A DNA stretch of 64,000 nt from Microthrixaceae bacterium (GCA_020845705.1 JADLFH010000052.1:24888-88887); one strand, 5' to 3'; counted from the stretch's first letter, positions 35,494-44,457 are shown. A program made the numbers and translations. Notes: generated by a model not told the origin, from the sequence alone.

Positions 35494-37011
35494 TCACGAC
35501 TTGGGCATCTCGTACACGCGGATCAGCTCTTGGAAGTCACCCACTTGGGCCTCGAGGATGATCCGTCCCCCTCCCAGCCGGCCGACGAGGGCGTTGCACA
35601 CGGAGTTGCCGCGATACGAGCGGCCGACGGCTACGAAGACGGGTCGACCGGCGGCCCTTGTTCGCACGGTGGTCGCGATCACCGCGGGGTCCACACGGCG
35701 AATCCGGGCGTCGTGGCCGACCCAGTCGACACCCTCAGCCGGCTTCAGGTCGGTGTAGCGCAGCACCGAGATCTGCTCAGTGGCCCCGCGGTGCAACGAC
35801 GGGCCCACTTCGTCGGGACAGGCCACGACGAGAGCTCCCTGTGGTGCCGCGGCTGCGATCGCCTCGATGGCCGAGCGCGCCTGGGACCGCTCATCTCGGA
35901 ATGTGGTGATCAACGCCGAAGCGGCGATGGCCAACAGAGCCACCAGGGCGACGGCTCTTGCCCGGCCTTCGAGGCGCGAGAGCCCGAGGCCCACCAGGAC
36001 GACGTAGGCGACCAGCAGGCCCGAGGCATAGGAGGCGACGAAGGCGGTCCCTGCTACGAGCACAAGCGCTGCGGATGCCACGAGCGCGAAGGCGAGGCTC
36101 GACGCCGCGCCCAGCGAATCGGGGCGACCACGGAGGTCGAGTTGCACCACCGAGCCCACTTGGCGGGCGCCGAACAGGCCGATCGCGACCAGCGGGATCG
36201 TGAGGAACACCAACAGGTTGGTGCCACCGTTCAGTTCGGTGACGGTGCCGACCAGGATCGTCGCCGGGCGGACACGATCGCCCCACGGGGTGCCGGCGTG
36301 GCGGAGCTGGAACAACAGCGTCGGCGCCCACGGTAGGAACCCGGCAACGCCGAGCGCCATGGCCAGCAGCGCCCGTGAAGCGGCGGCGCGCGCGGCGCCG
36401 CTTCGGCCACGTCGACCGATCAGCACCGCGACCGCTGTGCCGGCCAGCAGCGGCGCGGTCCAGTAGTGGGTCCACAGCAGTGCGGATGTGACGAGGCCGA
36501 GCGCGGTCAATCGCCGCAGCGATGGCGACGACAGCGAGCGCACCAGCGCCAACGCGCCCACGGCCACGAGCAGAACCACCATCGCTGCGGGTCCTGCGTC
36601 GCTGCCGTAACGCAACAGAGCCGGCGAAAGGGCCGCGACCAGTGCTAGATCGCGGGCCAGGCGGCTGCCGCCCAGTTCGTCTCCCAAGCGCCAGAGGACC
36701 CCGACGGTGGCGACCGTGATCATCGCCGGCAGCGCCCGCAGCGCTGCGTCGCCATCGCCCACGAGCGACTGCCACCCATGGATCATCACGATCCACAGCG
36801 GAGGACCGCCGGCATGACGGAGGGACTGGAGGAGTTGGCCGAGGGGCTCGGCGCCCAGGTTCGCCTCGACCGCCTCGCGACCCCAGATGGGCGATGGTTG
36901 GAAGAACCGGGCGACAAGTGCGACGGCAGCGACGACGACCAGGGGGGCGGTGAGCAACCGCGGCGTGGACTTCGGCTCGTCTCGGCCGGCGGGCTGGTTG
37001 TTCGTGGTCAT
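35494..37011 (-). CDS. Polytopic membrane glycosyltransferase (GT39/ArnT-like)
   Basis: A 505-residue protein with about ten membrane helices, an early acidic loop (SPIWGREAVEANLG) after the first helix, and a soluble C-terminal region of roughly 140 residues. This layout fits GT-C polyprenyl-phosphate-sugar transferases, such as mannosyltransferases of the dolichyl-phosphate type. The ATG at 37011 is chosen; a GTG at 37026 lies inside the tRNA acceptor stem. The start is only 4 bases after the tRNA-Lys CCA end. Confidence 0.75.
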   Translation of the reverse strand: MTTNNQPAGRDEPKSTPRLLTAPLVVVAAVALVARFFQPSPIWGREAVEANLGAEPLGQLLQSLRHAGGPPLWIVMIHGWQSLVGDGDAALRALPAMITVATVGVLWRLGDELGGSRLARDLALVAALSPALLRYGSDAGPAAMVVLLVAVGALALVRSLSSPSLRRLTALGLVTSALLWTHYWTAPLLAGTAVAVLIGRRGRSGAARAAASRALLAMALGVAGFLPWAPTLLFQLRHAGTPWGDRVRPATILVGTVTELNGGTNLLVFLTIPLVAIGLFGARQVGSVVQLDLRGRPDSLGAASSLAFALVASAALVLVAGTAFVASYASGLLVAYVVLVGLGLSRLEGRARAVALVALLAIAASALITTFRDERSQARSAIEAIAAAAPQGALVVACPDEVGPSLHRGATEQISVLRYTDLKPAEGVDWVGHDARIRRVDPAVIATTVRTRAAGRPVFVAVGRSYRGNSVCNALVGRLGGGRIILEAQVGDFQELIRVYEMPKS

Positions 37012-37015
37012 CTGG

Positions 37016-37091
37016 TGGTGGGCCACCTGGGGCTCGAACCCAGTGCCTGAGGATTAAAAGTCCCCTGCTCTACCCGTTGAGCTAGTGGCCC
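37016..37091 (-). tRNA. tRNA-Lys (anticodon UUU), CCA encoded
   Basis: The minus strand folds as a cloverleaf. The acceptor stem is GGGCCAC with GTGGCCC, the D arm AGCTCAACGGGTAGAGC, the anticodon loop ACTTTTAAT (UUU, Lys) and the T arm CTGGGTTCGAGCCCCAG. The 76 bases include an encoded CCA at 37018-37016. A TATCTT hexamer (37103-37098) lies 6 bases upstream as a possible -10. Confidence 0.95.
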
Positions 37092-37097
37092 GGATGC

Positions 37098-37103
37098 AAG
37101 ATA
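37098..37103 (-). promoter_or_regulatory. Possible -10 element of tRNA-Lys
   Basis: TATCTT on the minus strand, 6 bases before the tRNA 5' end, agrees with the TAnnnT pattern. No good -35 is seen at 16-18 bases upstream (TTCCGG is the best). Confidence 0.4.
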
Positions 37104-37146
37104 ACCGTCTGGACCACACCCGGAAGAACCCGTGGGTGAAGACAAG

Positions 37147-37207
37147 TCCCGGCCCCCGGGCCCTCTCCCCCCACCCCCCCCGGGCCCTCTCCCCCCGCCC
37201 CCCGGGG
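37147..37207. repeat. C-rich tract with an internal 16-bp direct repeat
   Basis: The plus strand is almost entirely C with a few G, A and T. CGGGCCCTCTCCCCCC occurs twice, at 37157-37172 and 37181-37196. The minus strand has several G runs of four to eight and could form G-quadruplexes. It directly abuts the palindromic repeat at 37208. The rest of the gap to 37304 shows no gene. Confidence 0.7.
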
Positions 37208-37256
37208 GAACTTGCGTACGGATCCGTCGCGTGGCGGCGAAACGGTACGCAAGTTC
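37208..37256. repeat. Palindromic interspersed repeat, copy 1
   Basis: GAACTTGCGTAC (37208-37219) and GTACGCAAGTTC (37245-37256) are perfect 12-bp inverted arms around a 25-base centre. The left arm and next bases (GAACTTGCGTACGGAT) recur at 60855 and 60941, and the right-hand side recurs as TACGCAxGTTCGG. It lies 49 bases downstream of the LIV gene stop and could act as its terminator. Confidence 0.75.
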
Positions 37257-37304
37257 GGCCGGCCGGGCTCGGCCGGCGGGCCGGGCCTGGCTGGCGGGCT
37301 GCGG

Positions 37305-40300
37305 TCAGGTGAGCGATCCCGAGCGGTTGATCGCCACCTCGTCTGTGCCGAGGTAGCTGGCGATCACCCTGTCGTTCGCCAGCACCTCCTCAGGCGTGCC
37401 CGAGGCGATCACCGCACCCAGCTCCAGCGCAACCATCGTGTCGCACACACCCGAGAGCAGCGGCATGTCGTGCTCGATGATCACCAGAGCCGCCCCGGTG
37501 TGGTCGCGGATGCGGCGCAGTAGGGGCCCGAGTGCCTCGGTCTCCTTCTGGGCCACACCGGCAGAGGGCTCGTCCAACAACAACACCGTGGGGTCCTCGG
37601 CCAGCAGGCAGGCCAGCTCGACGATTCGGCGCATGCCGGTGGACAGCTCCGAAGTCCGCTTCTCGGCGTGGTCCTTAAGGCTCAACAGGCCCAACAGCTC
37701 GCGTACGCGCCTCGCCGTGTCGAGCTCGGACTCGAAGGAGGCAGGTTGACGGAGCGCATCGGCCATCATCGAGCGGGATGCCACATGGCGCTCACGAGCC
37801 ACGGCCACGGTCTCTGCGACGGTGAGCGACGGGAACAGGCGCGCCTCTTGGAAGGAGCGGCCCAGCCCGGCTGAGGCCCGCTCGAAGGGCGCCCACGACG
37901 TGATGTCTCGATCACGGAACCGGATGACCCCGCCGTCGATGCCGTGGAAGCCGGAGATGCAGTCGAGCAAGGTGGTCTTGCCCGCACCGTTCTGGCCGAT
38001 CAGGCCCACGATCTCGCCGGCGTTCACCGACAGCTCGGCGCCATCCACGGCGCGGATCCCACCGAAGCGCTTGACCACGCCGCGACATTCGAGCACCACC
38101 CCGCTGACCTGATGGCGGAGATCGACCGTCGGGGTACCCAGCGACACCTGAGCGAAGGGGTTGGCGGCACCGTTGCCACTCGCCCCGTTTCCTCCCGGTG
38201 CGGAGCCGGCGGCGACCATGTTTCGGGTGTCGGAGGCCTCCTGGCTCTCGGCGCCGTGGATGAACACCGACCGGAGGATGTCGGGTCGATCCAGCAGTTC
38301 ACGAGTGGGTCCCTCGAAGCGAACGGTCCCCTTCTCGAGGAACACCGCCCGCTCGGCGAGCGAGAGCGCCACGTTCACCGACTGCTCCACGATCACGATG
38401 GTGGCGCCGTTGCGCCAAACGGCTTTCACCACCTCGATCAGCTGGCCCACGATGGAGGGCGCGAGACCCAGGGACAGCTCGTCGATGAGCAGCACCCTGG
38501 GGCGCAACAGCAGAGTCTGGGCCAGGGCGAGCTGTTGTTGCTCACCGCCGGAGAGGTTGCCGGCCATCTGGTCGAGCCGGGTCTTCAACACCGGGAAGAG
38601 GTCCAAGACGGCTTCGGTGTCGGAGCGGATGCGCTCGCTGTCGTGGCGGAAGGTCCAGGTGGCCAGCTTGAGGTTCTCTGTGACCGTCAGGGTGGGGAAG
38701 ATCGACCGGCCGCCGGGCATGAGAGCCACGCCGTGGGTGCAAACCTGCTCGACCGAACGCTTGGTCAGATCGACATCGCCGACGCGTCGCGTTCCCTTGG
38801 AGTTCGTCAACCCGACCAGAGCACGCAACAGCGTGGACTTGCCGGCGCCGTTGGTGCCCAAGAGGGCGACGATCTCTCCCTGCTGAACCGCGAAGTCGAC
38901 ACCGAAGAGCACCTGGAGCTGTCCGTAGGACACGTCGATGTTGCGGCACTCGATGAGCGGGCGGGGCGCCTGGTCGGGGCCGACCCCGACTCCCGGCAAC
39001 GGCACCGCCCCGTTCCCGCCGGCGGCTGAGGCGGCCGAAGTCGGCGCCGCGGGGAGCGGTTCGACGGCGTGGAGGTCGGTGAGGCCGGGCACGTGCATCC
39101 CGCGGCGTGCTGCGACGCGTCGCAGCGTCCACTCACGGACATAACCCATGAGCGGGCCGATACCGCCGGGCAGAAGCCACAGGATCAAGAGCATTCCGGT
39201 GCCGTTGAGTACCAGGCGGATGTTGCTGGGCACCCAGTCGTTGAGGCCACGGATGCCGAAGGCACCCACGAGCGCGCCGCCGAGGGATCCGAGCCCACCG
39301 ATGGTGGCCATGGAGAACACCTCGATGCTCTGGAGAGGTGGGTAGGACCCCAGCCGTGCGCCGCGCAGCACGATCACGTGGAGGCCCCCGGCGAGGCCGG
39401 CCACCATCCCCGCGAAGAGGAAGCCCGTGAGCGTCTGGCGTCGCGACCACACCGACATGGCCTCGGCCGCCTTGCGGTTGTCTCGGGTCGCGATGAGCAG
39501 GCGTCCGCTCCTGGCCCGACGTACTCCCCGTGCGGCGAGGACCACCAGCACCAGCAGGCCTGCACAGACGTAGAACAGCGTGGCCGCGTTCTCCAACGAC
39601 CAGCGGTCGAACAGCACTGGTGCATCGACGGTGCCGGGGATGAGGTCGGGGAAGTGGTTCGGATTGAGGAGGTAGCCGTCGAAGACGACCGCGAACGCCA
39701 GGGTCACCACACCCAGGAACGGGCCGCTGATGCGCAGAGCGGGCACGCCCTGGATCACCGCCACCAGCCCACCGGCGATTGAGGCGAGACCCAGCGCGAG
39801 GAACAGGTCGAGATCGGCTCGCATCACGAGGTTCCCTGTGACCATCGCGCCGACTCCGACGAACGCGAACTGGCCCAGGCTGATCTGGCCGCTCCAGCCG
39901 GTGAGCACCACGAGACTGATGGCCACCATCCCCCAGATGACCATGATCGTGAGGCTGGTCGTGGTGCCGTCCGACACCCACTGCGGCACCAACACGGTGG
40001 CGGCCAGCAACAGAGCGCCCCCGAGGAAGATCGCGCCTCGAACCTCCGGCAGGCGCATCATCACGGCGGGGATCGGCCTCGTTGAGCCGTTGTCCTGCCA
40101 CGACGACTCGGCGTCGAAGGCTCTCGACTTGGAAGATCGCTGGAACAGCAGCGCGGCGAGGATGATGGCCAGGAAGGCCACGTTGGTGAGATCCGGTGAG
40201 TCGGAGTTCCAGTAGGCCACCTGATCGATGGCCCCGAGGGTGAGCGCCGCGCCGAACGCGATCGGCAGCGATTCCATCTTGGCCACGACCGCGGCGGCCA

Positions 40301-41117
40301 GGGCGGGCAACAGCAGCGTGGGCCCCGTTGCGGCCGAGTTGATCATCCCCGAAACCGGGGCGCTGAGACACAGTGTGAGCGCGCTGAGCCCACCCGCGAT
40401 CAGCCATACAAGGGATTGGAGGCGCCGAACCGGGATACCAACCAGCCGTGCACGCTCGCTGTTCTCGGCCGCGGCACGTATGCCCTGGCCCGCGAGCGAC
40501 TTGCGGAGGAACCAGCCGAGAGCGGCCGCGACCAGGGGGGCGACTACGGCGATCAGCAGGTGGTTGCCGTTGAAGAGGACGAAGCCGACGTTCTTCGTGT
40601 GCTTGCTGAGCGGCGTGTCGAAGGCGCCGCTGAACAGCGAGCCGTTGCCGAACACCTCGGTGCCGATGATGATGTCGATGCCGCCGAGAAGTTGGGTGAG
40701 GCCCAACGTGGCCACCATGACGACCAGTCGCGACGCCTTGGAGAAGCGCCGGATGATCGCAACCTCCACCGCGAGGCCGACCAGCAGCCCCATCACGACG
40801 CCGATGGGGATCGTCACGGCGTAGGGCCAATTCCAGTCACGGAACAGGTGGACCCCGATTCCGCCGCCGAGCCCGCCCATCGCGGCGACCGAGAAGTTGA
40901 TGATCCGGTTCGCCCGCCAGATGAGGATGATGCCGAACGCGGTCAACGCCTGAGCCGAGCCGAGGATCACACCCTGAAGGACGATCTCCTTTGGCGCTCC
41001 CCGGGGCAGCAACGCCGCGGCGATCGCCCAGACGGCCACCAGGATGCCCACGGTGCTGAGCGCGCGCGCCCACTTGGGTAGCGCGCCGTAGCGGTCGAGC
41101 AGTTCGCCGGGCCGCAT
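37305..41117 (-). CDS. Single-chain branched-chain-amino-acid-type ABC importer (LivH-LivM-LivF-LivG fusion)
   Basis: A 1270-residue protein carrying all four core parts of a HAAT importer. About 20-320 is a LivH permease (GIILIWRANRIINFSVAAMGGLGG, AAAENSERARLVGIP). About 350-680 is a LivM permease (LTGWSGQISLGQFAFVGVGA, ATRDNRKAAEAM). About 735-965 is a LivF-like ATPase (GTNGAGKST, LSGGEQQQLALAQ, VLLIDELSLGLAP). About 1010-1255 is a LivG-like ATPase (GQNGAGKTT, LSTGMRRIVELA, VLLLDEPSAGV, IIEHDM). Gly/Asn/Ala-rich linkers join the parts. No stop or frame change interrupts it. The ATG at 41117 overlaps the binding-protein stop (TGATG). The substrate is unknown: amino acids, amides or urea-like solutes. 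Confidence 0.93.
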   Translation of the reverse strand: MRPGELLDRYGALPKWARALSTVGILVAVWAIAAALLPRGAPKEIVLQGVILGSAQALTAFGIILIWRANRIINFSVAAMGGLGGGIGVHLFRDWNWPYAVTIPIGVVMGLLVGLAVEVAIIRRFSKASRLVVMVATLGLTQLLGGIDIIIGTEVFGNGSLFSGAFDTPLSKHTKNVGFVLFNGNHLLIAVVAPLVAAALGWFLRKSLAGQGIRAAAENSERARLVGIPVRRLQSLVWLIAGGLSALTLCLSAPVSGMINSAATGPTLLLPALAAAVVAKMESLPIAFGAALTLGAIDQVAYWNSDSPDLTNVAFLAIILAALLFQRSSKSRAFDAESSWQDNGSTRPIPAVMMRLPEVRGAIFLGGALLLAATVLVPQWVSDGTTTSLTIMVIWGMVAISLVVLTGWSGQISLGQFAFVGVGAMVTGNLVMRADLDLFLALGLASIAGGLVAVIQGVPALRISGPFLGVVTLAFAVVFDGYLLNPNHFPDLIPGTVDAPVLFDRWSLENAATLFYVCAGLLVLVVLAARGVRRARSGRLLIATRDNRKAAEAMSVWSRRQTLTGFLFAGMVAGLAGGLHVIVLRGARLGSYPPLQSIEVFSMATIGGLGSLGGALVGAFGIRGLNDWVPSNIRLVLNGTGMLLILWLLPGGIGPLMGYVREWTLRRVAARRGMHVPGLTDLHAVEPLPAAPTSAASAAGGNGAVPLPGVGVGPDQAPRPLIECRNIDVSYGQLQVLFGVDFAVQQGEIVALLGTNGAGKSTLLRALVGLTNSKGTRRVGDVDLTKRSVEQVCTHGVALMPGGRSIFPTLTVTENLKLATWTFRHDSERIRSDTEAVLDLFPVLKTRLDQMAGNLSGGEQQQLALAQTLLLRPRVLLIDELSLGLAPSIVGQLIEVVKAVWRNGATIVIVEQSVNVALSLAERAVFLEKGTVRFEGPTRELLDRPDILRSVFIHGAESQEASDTRNMVAAGSAPGGNGASGNGAANPFAQVSLGTPTVDLRHQVSGVVLECRGVVKRFGGIRAVDGAELSVNAGEIVGLIGQNGAGKTTLLDCISGFHGIDGGVIRFRDRDITSWAPFERASAGLGRSFQEARLFPSLTVAETVAVARERHVASRSMMADALRQPASFESELDTARRVRELLGLLSLKDHAEKRTSELSTGMRRIVELACLLAEDPTVLLLDEPSAGVAQKETEALGPLLRRIRDHTGAALVIIEHDMPLLSGVCDTMVALELGAVIASGTPEEVLANDRVIASYLGTDEVAINRSGSLT

Positions 41118-42856
41118 CACTTCGGCACGTTCGGGTCGCCGGCGGGCCACTTGCCGATGGGGTAGCGGTCCTTCGAGGTTTCCTTCCAGCCGCCCTTCTT
41201 GCCGTTCTGCACTGACGTGGCGTCGGGATCCCAGAAGATCTCGCGGGCGTCGCTGGAGGTGGAGTAGTCACCCGGGCCGAAGTCCCAACGACCGGAGATC
41301 CCGCTGCGAGGCAGGTACGCGAACATCCCGGATTCGAAGGTGCCGGGGTTCAGGGTCGGTCCGGCCATCTGAATCCCGATGGCGAGGAGCTGTAGCTGGT
41401 CGAAGATGATCTGGGCTCCGATTGACGGTTCGCCTGGCTGCCCGCTCGCTTTGTAGGCCTGATAGGCGAAACTGCTCTTGATGGGCACGGTGGTACCGGC
41501 GTAGGAGACGCCGAAGGATCGTTTCCAGACCGACGGCTCGAAGAGCTGTCCCACCAGATCCTGGTCGCTGTAGGCCACACCGGTTTCCACCCATTCGGGG
41601 TAGTAGCCCTGTTGTTTGGCCTGGCCCGTGAGGAAGCTCAACAGCACCGGGTCGCACCCGCACAACACGGTTGTGACCCCCGCGGCCTTCAACTTCGGCA
41701 GCAAGGAGGCCGCCTGGTTCGACATGGCGTTGAGGTCGAGGCGGTACTGGAGGTTGGTGACGAGGTCGCTGCCGAACCCGGCGTCGTTGAGCACTTTGAT
41801 GCCGGCGTTGACGCACTCCTGATACCACGAGTTGTCGGGTGCGACGACACCCGCACGGCGGGGCTGGTCCTTCAGGTCGCCTCCCGCCCACGCCGCTGGC
41901 TTCCGGGCGAGCTTGGTGATGTAGTACGAGGCGACGGCGGACACCACCGTGGAGCAGTCGGTGAGCGGAGTCCACGAGTAGGGCTTGCGCTTGTTGAGCC
42001 AGTCCTTCGACACGTATGGGGCCCCGATGTTGATGACCTTCTGTTGGGAGAGAGCGTCCGCGTAGGGGACCGTCACCGCGCTGGCGTCGGCGAACGCGCC
42101 GATGTCCTTCGCCACGTTGCGGGCGTCCTGCTGTGCGCCCTCCTGGCCGCCGCCCAACGCCTCCTGCAACACGTCGCCCTTGCCGCCGTACATGACCAGT
42201 TCGATCTTGCGACCGTAGAACTGGTATTTGGAGTTGAAGTACTGGACGAGGCCGGTGAAGGTGCGCTTCACCACCTCTGGAGTCTCGGCGAGCTCCTTCG
42301 CTCCGGCCGCCTTCGCCAAGGCGTTGTTGAGCCCGTCGAGGAAGGTGTCGATGCGGACGGCGACCTTGATGCTCGTGGCCGTCACACCTGGTGAGGTTGC
42401 GCCGCCGTTGTCGGCGCCGGCGGTCCACGTGTAGCAGTTGGGCGAGTAGGGATCGGCCGGCACCTGTGTGGGCCGGTCGGTGCAGGGATTGCGACCCGCG
42501 GCGGCGTCTGAGGATGGCTTGCCTCCCGCGGGACGCTTGGCGGTCGGTTTCGGCGCTGCGGTGTTGCCCCCGGGTGCGGTGGGGGCGCCGGGTGTGGCGC
42601 CCGGTGCAGTTGTCGCGGTGGGATCGGCCACCACCGTGGTCTCGCCCGCCACATCGGTGGGCGCCACGGTGTCGGTGGTCTCGCCGTCCGCGTACTCCAA
42701 AGCGCTGGCGTCGTTGCCGCCGCCGGTGTCTCGTACCTCGGTGGGTCGACGCTGGGTCGGCAGGAAGTTGGCGATGATGACCATCGTCAGGATGAAACCG
42801 ACGAGTGGCCCGTAACCGCGGAAGAGACGGCTACTCACCTTCGGTTCGTCACTCAC
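41117..42856 (-). CDS. Membrane-anchored substrate-binding protein of the LIV-type importer
   Basis: A 579-residue protein. One N-terminal membrane helix (about 15-32) acts as an uncleaved anchor rather than a lipobox. A Thr/Pro/Ala-rich linker (about 45-115) is followed by a type I periplasmic-binding fold starting at GVTATSIKVAVRIDTFLDG. The ligand domain has several cysteines (TDCSTVV, QECVNAG, LCGCDP). The GTG at 42856 is supported by GAGGAG 7 bases upstream. It is cotranscribed with the fused transporter and gives the ABC system its specificity. Confidence 0.88.
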   Translation of the reverse strand: MSDEPKVSSRLFRGYGPLVGFILTMVIIANFLPTQRRPTEVRDTGGGNDASALEYADGETTDTVAPTDVAGETTVVADPTATTAPGATPGAPTAPGGNTAAPKPTAKRPAGGKPSSDAAAGRNPCTDRPTQVPADPYSPNCYTWTAGADNGGATSPGVTATSIKVAVRIDTFLDGLNNALAKAAGAKELAETPEVVKRTFTGLVQYFNSKYQFYGRKIELVMYGGKGDVLQEALGGGQEGAQQDARNVAKDIGAFADASAVTVPYADALSQQKVINIGAPYVSKDWLNKRKPYSWTPLTDCSTVVSAVASYYITKLARKPAAWAGGDLKDQPRRAGVVAPDNSWYQECVNAGIKVLNDAGFGSDLVTNLQYRLDLNAMSNQAASLLPKLKAAGVTTVLCGCDPVLLSFLTGQAKQQGYYPEWVETGVAYSDQDLVGQLFEPSVWKRSFGVSYAGTTVPIKSSFAYQAYKASGQPGEPSIGAQIIFDQLQLLAIGIQMAGPTLNPGTFESGMFAYLPRSGISGRWDFGPGDYSTSSDAREIFWDPDATSVQNGKKGGWKETSKDRYPIGKWPAGDPNVPK

Positions 42857-42921
42857 GCATCTGCTCCTCGGTGTCTGGAAAACGTGTCCACCTCGCCCGG
42901 GTGGAGTGGCTGAAGTTGGCG

Positions 42922-44457
42922 TCAGGCTGTGAAACGTCTCTTGCTGCGTCGCATCACGAACTGGTCGCCACCGGCGAGCGCGAGCACCGCTACAAGCCCG
43001 ACGACGGTCAGCCATCCGGCGGTGCCGCCCTTCTCCCCCGGTTTGGAGCGCTGAGCGGTCCGCTGGACGCTCGCGGTTTCGCGGGGGGGCCCATCTTCGG
43101 TGGGGGCCGTGGTGGTGGTCGTGGAATCCGTGGGCTCGTCGATGGGGGGCAGCGTGTCGGAGGTGGGCTCGAGGTCGGGGGAGGAGGTCGAGATGTCGCC
43201 GAGGGAGCTGGGAAAGGTGGTGTCCGTGGTGCCCAGAACACTCGGATCGACAGGGCTGATCAGGGTCGTGTCGCCGAGGGGGAGGTTTCCGGCCGGAAGG
43301 TCGAGGTTGACAGGCGGGTAGTAGATGTCGTCGGTCATGGCATCCGCGCCGCCCGCGGCGAAGCTGATGCCGCCGTTGCCGCCGAGCACGCCCTTGGTGA
43401 CATCGGCCACCAACTGCCAAGCGGGGTTGGAGCACTCCTGTGCCAGGTAGGCGGCGAGGGATTCCTCGATCCTGGGGTTCAGCGCGTTGAGGATGGGCTT
43501 GAGCAGCGACGAACCCAACGGGATGTTGCTCAGGCCCACGATCATCGGTGAGATCTCGACCTTGCCCGTGCCGTTCGGTCCGGGGGTGATCGTTGCGGTG
43601 GGCAGGTACAGCTTCATGCCCAGGCCGGCGAAGAGGTTCTCGATCAGGCCTTTGAATGCAATGAGGTCACCCGTGCTCCCACCGGGGCGGGTGATGCCCA
43701 GGACCATGGCGCTCGAGTAGGTGAAGGTGGCCTCCGAAACGGTGGTGGAGCCGCTCTTCGCGGTGGCGGTCCAGGTGGGCTTGAACAACGTCATGGCGCC
43801 GCCCAGGATCGACAGGCTGTCCGCGGTGGCCACGGCCACCGCCTCGCGCACGCCGTTGACGACCCGGCTGGTGGAGCTCGAGCGTGCGTTGAGCATCTTG
43901 ATCACGCCCGAGTCGATGCTGGGTGCGTTGGTCGAGGCCGTTGCGGAGATCGACGGTCCGGCCACTGCGTCCTGGGAGCCGAAGTCGGAGCCGTGGGTGG
44001 GGAAGCCCGCGTACTTCACCTGGGTGAGACGGGACACGTCGGCGCCGGGGGTTGTGGACTCGGCCCGGGTGAGTGGGGGCTTGGTGCTGTCGAGGTAGAG
44101 GGGCACCACGTCGGGGCATTCCTCCGAGGGCTGCATGTTGAGCAGGTCCATCAGCGAGTAGTCGGCTACCCGACCTTCGGCCGAGGCTCCGGTGTCCTGG
44201 TATTGGCTGAGAGCTCGCCCGGCCCCGAAGCCCAAGGAGAGGCCGGTTTCGGAACCGATCTCGCCGGTCAATTGGATCTTGAGATCGAACAGCAACGCGG
44301 ACGCCTTCGCGTCGCCGTTGACGAACGCAGGAGGATCCGCCGCGCCGGCAGGGGACGGTATTGTGGTGGCGGCGATCAGTCCGGCGGCGCCCAGCGCCCA
44401 CCACCGACGCAGGGGACCCGGCCGTGAGGGTTGCTCAAATGTCGTCTGACTCCGCAC
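42922..44457 (-). CDS. Large secreted, C-terminally anchored surface protein of unknown function
   Basis: About 511 residues. An Arg-rich N-terminus and hydrophobic core end at SPAGAADPP (signal peptide). A roughly 370-residue extracellular region is rich in Ser, Thr, Gly and Ala, with a Cys in SEECPD and another in AQECSN. A Pro/Thr/Ser/Asp stalk (about 390-470) includes a poly-Thr run, and a terminal helix is followed by RRSKRR. I recognise no domain; the layout is that of a wall-spanning surface protein without a sortase motif. GTG at 44457 is taken as start; ATG at 44514 is possible. It lies 65 bases upstream of the binding-protein gene on the same strand. Confidence 0.72.
   Translation of the reverse strand: MRSQTTFEQPSRPGPLRRWWALGAAGLIAATTIPSPAGAADPPAFVNGDAKASALLFDLKIQLTGEIGSETGLSLGFGAGRALSQYQDTGASAEGRVADYSLMDLLNMQPSEECPDVVPLYLDSTKPPLTRAESTTPGADVSRLTQVKYAGFPTHGSDFGSQDAVAGPSISATASTNAPSIDSGVIKMLNARSSSTSRVVNGVREAVAVATADSLSILGGAMTLFKPTWTATAKSGSTTVSEATFTYSSAMVLGITRPGGSTGDLIAFKGLIENLFAGLGMKLYLPTATITPGPNGTGKVEISPMIVGLSNIPLGSSLLKPILNALNPRIEESLAAYLAQECSNPAWQLVADVTKGVLGGNGGISFAAGGADAMTDDIYYPPVNLDLPAGNLPLGDTTLISPVDPSVLGTTDTTFPSSLGDISTSSPDLEPTSDTLPPIDEPTDSTTTTTAPTEDGPPRETASVQRTAQRSKPGEKGGTAGWLTVVGLVAVLALAGGDQFVMRRSKRRFTA

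Noticed and set aside
37012..37026. GTG at 37026 as start of the membrane glycosyltransferase
   Set aside because: That codon is part of the tRNA-Lys acceptor stem; the ATG at 37011 just after the tRNA is more credible.
37305..41117. The fused transporter as a sequencing artefact joining separate genes
   Set aside because: Four domains stay in one frame with linkers of sensible composition and no internal start with a ribosome site was noticed; a single frame error could not remove three separate stop codons.
41118..41150. Upstream start for the fused LIV transporter
   Set aside because: The extra 11 codons lie within the binding-protein gene; the ATG at 41117 forms a standard TGATG overlap.
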